Shown in pieces: positions 12,256-22,868 of a stretch of 64,000 bases of DNA. The notes below the pieces were generated by a model. It was not told where the DNA came from and did not search any database. It worked only from the letters and a program-made list of their open reading frames with translations. Numbering within the stretch: the stretch's first letter is position 1; the number at the start of each line of letters is the position of its first letter. Source of the DNA: Gracilaria caudata. Its lineage: Eukaryota > Rhodophyta > Florideophyceae > Gracilariales > Gracilariaceae. Where the stretch lies: positions 62,001 through 126,000 of the forward strand of contig JASCIV010000001.1 of assembly GCA_030374735.1 (NCBI GenBank). The letters are read 5' to 3'. A program made the position numbers and the translations under genes.

Positions 12256-12289
12256 AATCCTACCACTATCCCACCCAACGCGATCTAAA

Positions 12290-12387
12290 GTACTTTCAGA
12301 GGTAGAGGTTGTGACCTCTGCGGTGGTTGACCTATCGTATGATATGTCAAGAACCGGAAAGGTCACCCCCTCTACCTCTGAAAGTCC
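12290..12387. repeat. Imperfect inverted repeat, about 48-base arms
   Basis: The left arm begins ACTTTCAGAGGTAGAGG and the right arm ends with its complement CCTCTACCTCTGAAAGT. Similarity continues to the centre near CGTATGAT with a minority of mismatches. The right edge overlaps the putative acceptor of the last intron of the minus-strand transcript. It could be a small palindromic transposable element (MITE-like). Confidence 0.6.
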
Positions 12388-13140
12388 TTCAGACAATAAG
12401 CATAATACATAAAACAAGCTTGGTTAGATACCAGTCATCGCCAAAGTAGGGCAAGGCAGCACTTACCTGTACAATGACATACCGCTGCCAGGTGCCGCAC
12501 GAGTAAAGTCGACAAACGAGACTATCCCAAGAATACCAATCTGCAAACGGAAACGCAGAACATGTTAGTACGTCCGTTCTAAGTCACACAAACGCAACGG
12601 AAGTAGATCACTCACCTTCAATTACCAACCACTGCACAAACCTAGACATCTAAAGATCCAGAAAGAAAGACACAATGTTAGTTATCATCCCGTCTCTTAT
12701 AGAAAGCATATTCTGATAGATACCAAGAACTTCAGTCAACAGAAACCAAGTCAAGACGACGCGCAAACAACTCGAAACACTTACCACGAATGGTTACCAA
12801 AACCCGTTAGTAACTCATCCTCCTCTTCCAAAATCCAACAAACCAAACATCTCAACACTGTGCATGATAATAGACACAAACGTTAGTCAACAAAAAGTGA
12901 GCACCACACCCGAGAAACTCCCAGCACAAAACAAACGTTCGTCAGCACAAAAAAGTCAGCACGCCGCTCGAACAACGCAACACTTACCTTGTACACTCCT
13001 ACGGAACCAAAAAGAGAGCAGAAATCCCAGTAGTTAGTGTCGCTTCCCTTACCTCACCATGAAAAAGAAAGTTTGTCACTCACCTCTCTCTTTCTCTCTC
13101 GACTCAGCCATAACTCATTACAACCAAACACGTAGACCCT
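12378..13140 (-). other. Multi-intron transcript with small exons (36-codon peptide possible)
   Basis: Read on the minus strand, consecutive exon/intron signals are: acceptor at 13,140-13,139 (GTGTGCAG); exon 13,138-13,084; donor GTGAGT at 13,083; branch ACTAAC near 13,035; acceptor TTCCGTAG; an 11-base exon 12,998-12,988; donor GTAAGT at 12,987; branch GACTAACG near 12,877; acceptor GCACAG; exon 12,857-12,785; donor GTAAGT; branch AACTAACA near 12,675; acceptor TTTAG; exon 12,649-12,616; donor GTGAGT; branch TACTAACA; acceptor TTTGCAG; exon 12,540-12,467; donor GTAAGT at 12,466. Introns measure 75-135 bases. The exons at 12,649 and 12,540 join in frame from an ATG into 36 codons (begins MSRFVQWLVIEDW). 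The next exon soon meets a stop. No family is recognised. The splice grammar itself is strong evidence. A related exon with the same flanking signals lies at about 28,505-28,600. Confidence 0.6.
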
Positions 13141-13204
13141 GCACACAAATCAAAGCAGAAAAAGCAGTAGTCAGAGACCCTCCTTTTCTCGAAACAAATG
13201 AACA

Positions 13205-13730
13205 ACCCCTGTAAACATCCTGCCAGGCCAAAGTATGGCCAAAATATGGCCGTAATTACACTTGGAAAAGGCCTTAATTTATATGTCTAAATTAGGACGA
13301 AATAATGGCCAAATGATGCCAATTTTGTGCCTTTTATCGTATGCCGAAAAAAGGCCGGCTAACAGAGGACAAATTTGGTACCAAAGTAGTACGAAAAACT
13401 CATTTCGTAAACGGATTATATGCGACCCAGTGCTAACCAAATACGGCTTATATATGTCCTTAATGGGAACCAAATTATGCCAGAAATAGGCCGCCTATTG
13501 GCTTAAATCAGCACTTAATGATTCCTATTTGTGTACATGATTAGGACCAACATCGTACGGATACCGATGTACGATATACGTCTCTAATATGGCCCAGGAG
13601 AGACCCGACCTTTGGGACAATATGTGTTCCGATTGCATACGAAAAATAGCCAAAGAGATACCATGAATCAGGCTGTACATAGGCGATAGAAGTAGCAATG
13701 GGCCTTTATTACGCCCACAGGCGTCTCATG
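13205..13730. repeat. GGCC-rich degenerate repeat block
   Basis: There are many spaced copies of short motifs such as TATGGCC, AAAAGGCC and GGCCGTAA in both orientations, with no sustained reading frame. Similar blocks occur at 28.2-28.5, 44.9-45.2, 51.6-51.97 and 56.7-56.9 kb. Short motifs repeated in both orientations are typical of subterminal regions of CACTA-group transposons, where the element's own protein binds. This block lies between the intron-bearing transcript and the CACTA accessory gene. Confidence 0.45.
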
Positions 13731-14125
13731 CGCGGCGTAAAGTCGATCTAAGATGGACTGCTTGGTACAGAGCAAGACAGTATCAATTGTTTACGTAGAA
13801 GCACCTTCCTTGAAGGACACTTTTCACGACATCTTAGATGGACTCTTGCAATGATCGTATGATACGACTCGTATCTGCATCGAGGAAAACCTACAGAAAC
13901 AAACAAACAATCAGCACCACAGCAATAGATTCATGACGATGGAAAAGAAGATTGTGGACAGTTGTGAGCGAGACAAAGTTCAAGACGAATGAGAAACCGC
14001 AACGCATATCTTAGGAAAGAGTTAGAATTAGAATGTTGAGTACACGGAAATGAATAGACTGGCTCGAATTACGTACAGTGTGAAAACGACTTCAAGAGAT
14101 ACTGAATAATTTTGCTAGCACCTGA
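13731..14125. other. No supported gene; 3' flank of the accessory gene
   Basis: No coding frame or hairpin that I can support. It would contain the 3' untranslated region of the minus-strand gene that ends at 14,126. Confidence 0.25.
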
Positions 14126-15487
14126 TCAGTTATCAAGTGACTTACGGGGACGCGGTGCGCGAAATCCATGTCGCTTCGTTTTCTTCAGCTCCTTCTTAAT
14201 CGTCTTTCGCGATCCATTGCGCTTACGTCTAGATTTAACAACACGAGCACCTTTGGAAACGGGAACTAGAGAAAAGTCATCACTTCCAATTGAATCTTCG
14301 GTGTCGTCTTCTTCCAACCTTGAGCTTGAACGCTGAGTAGAGTGGCCTCCCGTGGGCAAAGTGGCATTCTTCGGCTTCTTGATACCAATAGGCCTACGCT
14401 GTCCTTCTTCGGGTTCCCCCTCGGAGTGTTCAGACTCAAAACTCCCGGAGTCCTCAGACCCCCCAACAGACAGTTCATCTACCTCTGCTTGTTCATCATT
14501 CCTTCCCACGTCATGATCCACATGATCTTCAGAATAGTTGTGTTCTTGAATCAGTTCTGGAGGGCCAGCCACGTTTTCAAGAGTATTGCGGCGGACATCG
14601 CGACGGCCTTGGTTGGAACTCCCTCTACCGACGTTTCCACGATGCTGATTTCTATGGTGTGCTCGTTGTAACTGCTCGTTCCGGCGAAATCCCTCCTGAC
14701 GTTCAGCTTGCGGGAAAGAATCAGCAGGGATAACAACTGTAGGTGAAGCGGTAGGTGCAGCGGTAGGTGCAGCGGTAGGTGCAGCGGTAGGTGCAGCGGA
14801 AGGTGCAGCGGAAGGTGCAGCGGAAGGTGCAGCGACAGGGGGTGCAGCGCTCTCCTGCCCCTGAGGTCCAGAACTAGTCTTCCTGTTCTTCTTTTCTGCC
14901 TCGACCTTGGCCTTCTTATCACGTTGCATACACTCCTTGATGAATTCGGTAGCAATCCAGTGGTTCTGAGCGGCCTGAAGAACAGGGAACTTCTCTTCAA
15001 GCTTCCGTTTCAATGTCAGGAGTTGACTGGCATACTCGATCTTAACGGAGGTAAAGGTACGTTCGCCTCGCTGCATACCCAAACGTTGGTACAAGTATGA
15101 CCTTATGAGGTCCTTGATGCTGTTCGCCATTTGCGGATACACCGGATAATCCTCACTAGAAGAAACATCGTCGGACATGTTCTCTCGGTAGAGACGGTTG
15201 AAAACCAAACGCGCAGAGATTAACGTCCCAGTAGGACGGCCCGGCAAATCTGTCTCCTTCATTCGTCGCTTGTACGCCGCAATGGGTATTCCAAGGGAAT
15301 TGGGAGGTACCACGAACACGGTCGAACTCTGATGGTGATGGTTGTTGCTGTTGCTTGCTTGTTGCACAGAAGTCGTATTCATATCAGCTGTAACCTGCGG
15401 GATGATACGAGAACCCATAATGAATGACGAGTCTTGTTCGAGGAAAGCATGAGGGAAACAAAATATGAAGTGGTGAGAACAATGCAT
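14126..15487 (-). CDS. Transposon accessory protein, intact 453-codon frame
   Basis: An uninterrupted frame from ATG (15,487) to stop. Residues 1-60 are Ser/Asn/His-rich. About residues 75-200 form a predicted mostly helical region (TGTLISARLVFNRLYREN, then SIKDLIRSYLYQRLG and Lys/Glu-rich helix). Next comes an Ala-Ala-Pro-(Ser/Thr) tandem repeat from a 12-base minisatellite, then Arg/Asn-rich, acidic (SEHSEGEPEEGQ) and a strongly basic C-terminus (KSRRKRNGSRKTIKKELKK). It is transcribed divergently from the TNP2-type transposase at 16.1 kb, the position expected for a second CACTA protein that binds DNA. No catalytic motif is seen, so the role is inferred from context. It is one of the few intact frames in the window. 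A later start at the ATG of MGSRIIPQV is possible. Confidence 0.6.
   Translation of the reverse strand: MHCSHHFIFCFPHAFLEQDSSFIMGSRIIPQVTADMNTTSVQQASNSNNHHHQSSTVFVVPPNSLGIPIAAYKRRMKETDLPGRPTGTLISARLVFNRLYRENMSDDVSSSEDYPVYPQMANSIKDLIRSYLYQRLGMQRGERTFTSVKIEYASQLLTLKRKLEEKFPVLQAAQNHWIATEFIKECMQRDKKAKVEAEKKNRKTSSGPQGQESAAPPVAAPSAAPSAAPSAAPTAAPTAAPTAAPTASPTVVIPADSFPQAERQEGFRRNEQLQRAHHRNQHRGNVGRGSSNQGRRDVRRNTLENVAGPPELIQEHNYSEDHVDHDVGRNDEQAEVDELSVGGSEDSGSFESEHSEGEPEEGQRRPIGIKKPKNATLPTGGHSTQRSSSRLEEDDTEDSIGSDDFSLVPVSKGARVVKSRRKRNGSRKTIKKELKKTKRHGFRAPRPRKSLDN
14740..14834. repeat. 12-base tandem repeat inside the accessory gene
   Basis: About eight units of the form GTAGGTGCAGCG or GAAGGTGCAGCG sit in tandem and keep the reading frame. 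They encode Ala-Ala-Pro-Thr or Ala-Ala-Pro-Ser units. Two subtypes are grouped rather than mixed, which suggests recent slippage expansion. Confidence 0.85.
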
Positions 15488-16092
15488 ACGGACCGTAGTG
15501 AAACACAGGAAAGAGGAAAAGAGGTGAGAGAATGCATACCTGCGAATATCTCGAAGTGTTGACCAACGATGCTACTCGCTGCAATCGGGTACAATGCGGT
15601 GGTAGGGTGCGTAGGTTTGAATACGGAGTCCTCGAGAGGCGGAGGGAGAGATCGACGTAGAAGTGGAGACTGTAGAGGTTCAACCGTTGACTCTGTTGTA
15701 TGCAGATGGAAGAAGAGGACGAGGGATGATAGGGAGGTGAAAGGTGGGGGCCCAGGCACGAAACTGATGGTCACTCATGTTGTTGAAGTACTAAGACCCC
15801 CGGGGAAAGCGCGCGGGATTGCTTTCGCTTGAGGAAGAAGCGGAGCGCAAGCTGGGCCTGATCCGCTTTGAAGACGAGAGCCAAAAAAAATCAAGTTCAG
15901 TAGTCCGTATTCCAAAGTTCAAAAAGTTTTTGGCACAATTCCTACCCTTGCTCTCGACGTCCAGTAATTTTTCCGATGAAGGCTTGACAAAAATTGAAAT
16001 ATTGTGTTCAACAACATGATTAGACGACTCCAGACAGAGATCTGGTAGTTATACCTTCAGGAGCTCCTTGTTGTATGGAAAGGTAATGCCAG
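15488..16092. promoter_or_regulatory. Divergent intergenic region of the CACTA-type element
   Basis: It separates the minus-strand accessory gene and the plus-strand transposase. A frame on the minus strand (15,379-15,774) overlaps the start of the accessory gene but is a shadow. Promoters for both genes must lie here. I cannot point to specific sites. Confidence 0.35.
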
Positions 16093-19000
16093 GTGATGCC
16101 CTTAGAATCAGAAGGCGAAGAACCCGGTGGGAACTTTGTGCTTAGAGCGCCGAAGAGGAACCTCCGGTACTCCAAGACGCTCCATTGTCATACCGCCATG
16201 AATCAGATGAAGAAGCCTCTCCACCAAGGAAAAGAGGGTGTCGATGGAAGTACCAAGTTAGTGACAAGAATACAGCTATACCGTCTCCAAGTGATGCTGT
16301 ACGTCAGGAAGCATTACCATATCCAACGTATCTGCCAGTTCATACACCGCAGGTCGTGGAGAACTGTAGCTCACCGCAACCAACCATTGATTGCGTCACA
16401 AATGGTAGTGGAGATGAGTGTTCTTTGCCTTCCGTTGTCGTGCAAAATGCCCCTAATCTTTCCATACAGCTATCGGATGCGGACGCTATGTTCTCTTCTT
16501 CTCTTCCATCTTCTTCACTGCCTCCACTTTCGTTGGAGTCGGACTATGAAAGCTTTGTTGGTATCGATGAAGAGCAGACTTTTGAAGAAGAACCTTTGTC
16601 GGCTTGCGCATTCGAGTTCAAAAGACTTAGTGCCTTGCTATACACGTCAGAACTAGCCAGTGTGTCACAAAGAACTGTAGAGAAACTCATCTCCATTGAT
16701 CCAATAGGAGCTTCGGTATCATACAGAACTATGGCTGCCTTTGCTCAGAGAAACTCTCTGGCGCAGAATTCATTTGCTGATATGTGTCCTGAAGGCCACT
16801 GCATAGCAAGAGGAAGATGAAAGAACTCCAAATCTTGTCCAGTTTTGTAACAAGCCATTGAAAGGGATAGAAAGCACTAAGTTCTGGTACATGCGACCTT
16901 CATCGGCTATACGAGCACTTTGTCGGGCGAAAGAATCTTTCGAACAGTTCCAAAACGGATGGGATCGCATTAGAACATCCGTTGAAGCATCGAAGTGTGA
17001 AGAAAGCTACCATGATTATTATCATGGAAGTATGTTTCGACGAAAGTACGCTCAATATCTGAACAATTGCGATGAAAATTCGGATGAAGTTCTTGTGTTC
17101 CTCACATTCTCGACAGACGGCTTTGAATGTACAAGAGACAGGAGAGGAAATGCCGTTTCTTCCTGGCCTCTAGTTTCAACGGTTCTCAATTAATCTCCAA
17201 AAGAAAGGGCAAGAGCAAACAACGCCCTTATCTTTGCCATTGTCCCAGGCAGTCATAGCTCTGCATATTTCGATACGTTTCTTCAGGTGCTAATTGAGGA
17301 TTTCAAAAGGCTTGAAAAGGGGATATCTGTGGTTTGCCACGACAATCGCATCACAACCATACGAGTTTTTGTGACGTTCTTTACCGCTGACTGGCCTTCT
17401 GCGTCGAAGGTGCTTGGCTATGTAGGCCATACTGGTAACTCTTTTTGCAGGTTTTGTCTGAGGCGTAAAGAGTACTTCGGCGAACGCAAGTCGTCTTATA
17501 TCATTCCTCGGGTTCCAAAACAGATCATGAAGGCATTGATGCATCCCAAACGCAGTGGCGTAGCTCAGTATCGTCGCAAGATGTCATAAACGTAGAATGC
17601 GTACCAGAGCGAAATTTCAGAGACATAATATCGACATGGAAAAGTGTGAAGAATGGAGTCAAGAACAACGAGAACATAAAGAGCATAGCGAAAACCACTG
17701 GCATCAAAGCAGATTGTCCTCTCCGAAAACTTTCCATGGACTTCAAGTACTCGTTTCCGTACGATGTCATGCATCTAGTTCTTATTGGGTGGACAAAGCA
17801 TGTGACAAAGCTGATGTGTGGCTATCACAACAATCATGACCAAGCACCACATTCCCCAGAGTACTGCATACCAAACAATGTCATAGAAAAGATCAATAAG
17901 CACATGGAGCGATCTTCCAGCGGCATTCCGGTATCATGGGGTAGGGCTCCCTTACCGTTGAGTGACATCTCGAAGTATAAGGCAGAAGATCTTAAACGAC
18001 TGGCTGAGATGTATTTCCTGCCATACTTGCATTACTTCAAAATGGGCGAGAACAAAATCAAATTATGGTGGCTAACTTCGAGGATGGTTCGCCTTTCATT
18101 TGATTACCGGTGTGATGAGACTGCCGTTGGCGATCTGCAGCGAGTTGTTGAAGAAGCAGAAATTCGATTCACACAGGAGTTTTTGCGCAAAGCCATCACA
18201 TGCCTTCTGTTTCACGCCTTCTACGCATGCCATTCTGCACTTGCCTGATCTACTCAAAGAATGCGGGCCACTTCCGGTTACCTCTCAGTTTTTGATAGAG
18301 CGCCTTCCTGGAGATATGGGAAGGCGCATGACAAGCAGGAACAACTTCAACTCTCATTTGTTTCATAAGAACCACAGACTGTTCACATTGCGAATCATGA
18401 GTGGTGGGCTGGCACCGAAAACATCTGATGAAACCAAACTAGTTCTCGACGAAACAGAACACGATTCTCGTTCAGAAACAACCAATTCTTTCAGCTGCGA
18501 GCATGTACAAACGGAAGGGATTAGATTTCAAGGCCGTGGAAGAACCGAAAAGCGATTGAATGGATTCAATGCAGTGGTCACAAAGTTTTTGTCCGACAAC
18601 TTTGTTGAGGCAGTAGTTTCCTACCAGATCCGTGCTGCTAAGCAGTTTTCCTCGGCTGTGATGACCACAGCTACGGACAAATTCATGATAGAGACTCAGA
18701 AGGCCTTTCAGAACAGGCAAAAATTACGAACCAATGCACGGCAGAAGTTTTGCGTTGCAGCAGAATTTGAGAGACCACAGGAGAATGATGATGAATGGGA
18801 GGGTTCACCACATTCTGGAGCTGGAGGTTATGACAAAAAAAAGAAGTTCAATTCATCTCTACTACGGAGATATTCAAAACATGTTCGACGTTGAGATTGC
18901 TCTTGAGCACCAGGACATTAACCGTATTCTTCACGCAGCATCTTTGAAGATTCGGTGGCACTACGGATGTGCGTACGATGAGTACCTTGATCTCGTACAC

Positions 19001-19162
19001 TCAAAAACTAGACGAAGATCTGAGGCCACAATAGAACCCTCCAACTGCGTTAAGCGACCCATTGGATTCTTAGACATTTTCGAACGTCATTACTTCTTAG
19101 ACAGGTTACGGAGAGAACATGTAATGGGACCAAGACAGGTTGAAATGCCATTTGTTGATTAG
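16093..19162 (+). pseudogene. TNP2-type (CACTA/EnSpm) transposase, several breaks
   Basis: The reading frame changes near 16.19, 16.85, 17.58, 18.23 and 18.83 kb and is interrupted by a TAA at 17,191-17,193. The protein order is clear: an N-terminal Ser/Pro-rich part; LTFSTDGFEC followed by SSWPLVSTVLN-stop-SPKERA (the family's Asp plus Tyr/Asn-Leu-Pro-Pro region); AIVPGSHSS; VLIEDFKRLEKGI; DWPSASKVLGYVGHTGNSFC then CLRR (zinc-like Cys pair); MDFKYSFPYDVMHLVLIG (the typical D-MH segment); and GPLPVTSQFLIERLPGD near the end. These landmarks and spacings match transposase family tnp2. The 18.83 kb shift lies in a run of A residues. The TAA replaces a residue inside an otherwise perfect motif, so it is a real nonsense change or a base error. 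Confidence 0.8.
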
Positions 19163-20052
19163 AAAACGTAGTGTACCGATGAGAAGCATGACGTACTAAA
19201 TTCTGAAGGAACGGATCTTCGAGGATCTCGTGGTCTTGTTGGATGCAACGTATAAGAACAAAACAATAAGCCCCACGTCATTAGTACATAGCATCATATA
19301 GCATTAGTATTCCATGCTAATGCTCGGTGAAGATTTTCATATCCGAATTGGAAGAAGCAGTAGCAATCTGCGATGTGCGTAGCTCAAAAGGGGAGAAAGC
19401 GTAAAGGTGCCGCAAGCCGGACACCAATGTACATGTATTACCCTAACCACCATTTGGTACACAATGGGCGGTAGTCGCGGGTGCATTTGGGTGCACTAAA
19501 GATTGCATAGCCGACGAAAACGAGCTTTGAATGCTCAAACGATAGGTAAACAAAACTCATAGACACCAGTTCCAATACGATAGCCAGGTTCTATTCCTGA
19601 GCACTATCCGTAGCAGAGCTTAAAGCAAAGGAGTTGATAACAGACCCGACTTCCCACCAACGATTGAATTGAAGCAGGCCAATTCTGAGCAAAGTGGATA
19701 GGTCATCGAAGCAAACCGGCAGGCGCGTAACAGGGGCTAAGATTCGTGAGTGGTGTATATGGCTGTGGAGGAGGCTACCTTCTTTCACCGACAACTTCCA
19801 AGAGCTCATTTCGTATTTCATTTCGTCATGGCACGTTTTAGAAGCAGAGAAACCCATAACAGTAGGTCGGATGTTCTGGAGTTATACGGCGGAACAAGAG
19901 CAGTGGAGCTTTGTAGACGACTTCGAATACGGTGAAAGTGGCGGTTTTCAGTGCTGAGAACAATGGCAACAAGGTAAAACGGTAGCCATGCAGACCACCA
20001 CAGCCATTGAAATTAGAGTGAGCCGGTACACGTATATTGTGTGGCGTTTGGT
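19163..20052. other. 3' flank of the CACTA-type element, no supported gene
   Basis: Contains short direct and inverted words (AGCATTAGTATTCCATGCTAATGCT at about 19,300 forms a small hairpin). A plus-strand frame at 19,694-19,957 has no recognised motif. The right end of the transposon is probably here, but I could not find a convincing CACTA terminus. Confidence 0.3.
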
Positions 20053-20091
20053 ACTTGTAACATGTCCCGCTCGTCGGAACATGTTACAAGT
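20053..20091. repeat. Hairpin with 16-base arms
   Basis: ACTTGTAACATGTCCC pairs with GGAACATGTTACAAGT with one mismatch across a short loop. Nothing around it explains it. It could be an element end, an RNA fold or an excision scar. Confidence 0.6.
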
Positions 20092-20239
20092 CTTGGCGGA
20101 AGCCTTAAGCTCTTCTTCTTCTTGCCGATTTGATTAAATCGTATCCCCAGATTACACTGTCTGCGCTCGATAATTCCAGTGAGTACAAGGAATAGAAGGT
20201 TCCCGACGAAGCGGACTATCCAGTGACCAAGGTTATGAT

Positions 20240-21220
20240 TCCAAAAAAGACAAAGCGGTCATCCTACGAAGCTTAGAAGATTCGAATGTAGTTTCCAAGA
20301 CCATTCACAAGTTAAGTGCTACACCGGGAAACATAGCGCGGCTTGAAAGCAAAGAGATAGTGCGCAGGAGACGCTGGAAAGTCCGCAAGAGACGCTGGAG
20401 AGGTATTGAACACAATCGGAATAAGGAGAATGAGAAACAGCGGCTTCGGCATAAAAAAAAGAGAGATTCCGAAAGCTTTGAGTCAAAGGCGCTTAGATAG
20501 GAAAAGCGTCGAGCTTGGTACGCAAATGGAGGTAAGAGATCAAAGTCGTACAATCAGAAAAAAACAGCATCGAAATGCAATTCTGAGGCGAATAATTGTG
20601 ACAGGAGCCCGTCAGATACGTCGGAGGCGAAGGGTGGTTCTCGGTCTTGCAGTTACTCTCCAAACCGCTCCACAACTTCATTTCCTCACTCCGTTAAAGA
20701 GTCTTCGCATACTGGTATTGATCCTTTGCCATCTGTTACTGCACAGCTCCAATCACAGTGTACAGCCCAGAGTGAGAACTACTTGTACGAGATACGTGTC
20801 CAGACACACTCCTGCAATTTTTTGCATCATTTGTTGCTCCCAATTGGTGAAGCAGAGATAAAAGACGCAGGGGTGAAAATTTTCGACGTCATTGAGAAGG
20901 AGGGCTGTGATTCACAGCGTGTTAATGGACAAGAGTGTTCCAAAATAGCTAAACCAGAATCCGGGGAAAACGATCATCAATCCCATACACCGATACTTCA
21001 TACAATGTCAGGAAAACCTGCCCACTGTGCCGTTGATGAAGATGGAGATCATAATCAACTTGTAATGCAGGAGGTACCTCCTACTGCAACCAAGACAACT
21101 GACATTTTGGCTGAGCAGGATATCCTAGCACAGGAGAGTATCAGTGCTGCAGAACAGATCATGCTCGACGTGTTTGGTCCCGAGACCTCTGTTGAAGAGC
21201 TCGATAGAAGCAGACATTGA
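20240..21220 (+). pseudogene. Basic/Ser-rich dispersed-family protein remnant
   Basis: One frame (with a single stop near 20,500) runs about 325 codons. It starts with Lys/Arg-rich sequence (VRRRRWKVRKRRWRG, then NKENEKQRLRHKKKRD), continues with Ser/Asn-rich sequence and ends with an acidic, Gln/Glu-rich tail (TDILAEQDILAQES). The layout matches the remnants at 9.6-10.4 and 54.5-54.95 kb. No enzyme motif is visible. I infer a transposon-borne DNA-binding or structural protein, now broken. Confidence 0.4.
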
Positions 21221-21934
21221 AGGTGACGTGATGGTGAACACGCCCACAAACGGCTATTTCCGGAGGTACCGACGAGTTGTAGAGCCATAGATGTGGAGGG
21301 AATCATACGAAATCCCGTAATTTTGTCGGGAGTTGGCAAGCAAGCAAGACCTTCTCATAATGGTTCCGGTGTGAATGGGCCTAACATTAGCTCTGCAAAT
21401 ATGTGCCAAGTGTCGAAAGCCATAGAGTGGTTCAGAAAGCAGCGGACTGCTCGAAGATGAGAAGAACGATATAGAGATGTGGTTGGAGACACTGGTTGAT
21501 TGCATGGAGACGAATGGAAGGCAGTTCTTCATGTGCATGGCATAGATGGCAATGATGATCGCCTTAATAAGGTGTACAATGCACTCGAAGCAGCAAAGAA
21601 TTGGGCGGCAGACTGAGCTTTTTGACAAGTTTCATATCGCTCATACCCTCGTACCAACAGCGTTGTAACGTCATTCACTCTCATCGTACGCGTCTATTTC
21701 GTGCTCAACTGGTGTTGTTCCAGCTTCTACACGGTATAGGGTGTATCAGCAATCTTATCGAACCCAGCATTGGCGCCCTCGTCTCCGAATACTTTCAACT
21801 TGAGTCGCGTTGTGCTTCCCTCTACCAGTAAATTGCCTCCAGGTAGGGAGAACAAGCGCTTTGCTTCCCTTGTTCTAAATCGCTGCACTCACTCGCTCGA
21901 ACACGCTGGCGCTTGCAGAGCATATGCATCGCCC
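21221..21934. other. No supported gene
   Basis: Short frames on both strands with no recognisable motif. It separates the dispersed-family remnant from the 3' end of the minus-strand C2-domain gene. Confidence 0.25.
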
Positions 21935-22868
21935 TCACCACTTCCGTTCTCTGAATCGTCCAAGATCATGCCCAGCTTTCGCCAACAATCTACGACACGA
22001 AAAGTACTTGTACTCCAGACTTCCCTCATTCTTCTTTGAATTAATGATAACCACAGTATCCGACAAATACAGCACCGTCCAAGAGTCGGGATTTGGTTCA
22101 TTGTCCGCAATGTCATGAATTGTAGAGAACATGCGTTTGACGTAGTTGTACGTCAGAGCCTTCACCCTCAATATACGATTACACTGCACATCCAGTCGAT
22201 ACCGTCGACCTCTATCTTGAGCGCCGTCAATAAAAAAACTACCCGCAGAAATCCTACTACTCTTGTTATCATCCTTATCTGAGGCGGCCACAAACGAGAG
22301 CGGAAACGAGAGCGGTTTGCCCTTTGACATAGCCAAAGCGCTAACAGACGACTCAGTTGTTCCGATAAGTCACTGCTTGTCCATCGAGTGCTTGGTACTG
22401 TCATAAAACGCCACCTTCAAACACTGCGCCCTTCGAACGTCAAACTGCACCTCAAAGTGCTTTGCAAACTCAACATCACGTCCCTCCTTCCTGACAACCT
22501 CCGTGATCCCCAACACACGCCACAAAGACCTCCTGATGCGCGTACCATCACTACGCACATGCACAGCAGGTACCTTTGGAGCCGTATACTTAGCGGCCAC
22601 ATGTGGCGCCCTCAAAGTATTCGTCCTTCTTGCATTCTTTTATCTCACTAGCAGCCCGTTTCACCAGCAAAATATCCACGACAGCAGACGAGCCACAAAC
22701 CAAGGCCTCGTCGGCCAGCACACGCGTCTCATAAAAAAGATACAACACCACATAGCCCGTGCGCGAGCGTCGGTCTGGCTCTGGCAGATCTCTGGCGGCG
22801 ACATACAATCTCAGCAACGCGGTGGGCGTCAAAGACGCATGCGTAGAAGAAAACGTGCCGAGCGACAT
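21935..22868 (-). pseudogene. Copine-like C2-domain protein, broken
   Basis: An ATG at 22,868 starts ALLRLYVAARDLPEPDRR, the first strand and loop of a C2 domain. After a shift near 22.61 kb the frame reads ITEVVRKEGRDVEFAKHFEV, then AQCLKVAFYDSTK, a stop in place of one residue, and LIGTTESSVSAL. This is the copine-type order (Thr-Glu-Val-Ile ... Phe-x-Lys-x-Phe-x-Val ... Leu-x-Phe-x-Val-Tyr-Asp ... Leu-Ile-Gly). A second C2-like unit follows (RILRVKALTYN ... NEPNPDSWTVLYLSD) to 21,935. The A-domain normally following the C2 pair is absent. Calcium-dependent membrane binding is the family role. This copy has one shift and at least one nonsense codon. Confidence in the C2 fold is higher than in copine specifically. 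Confidence 0.5.
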
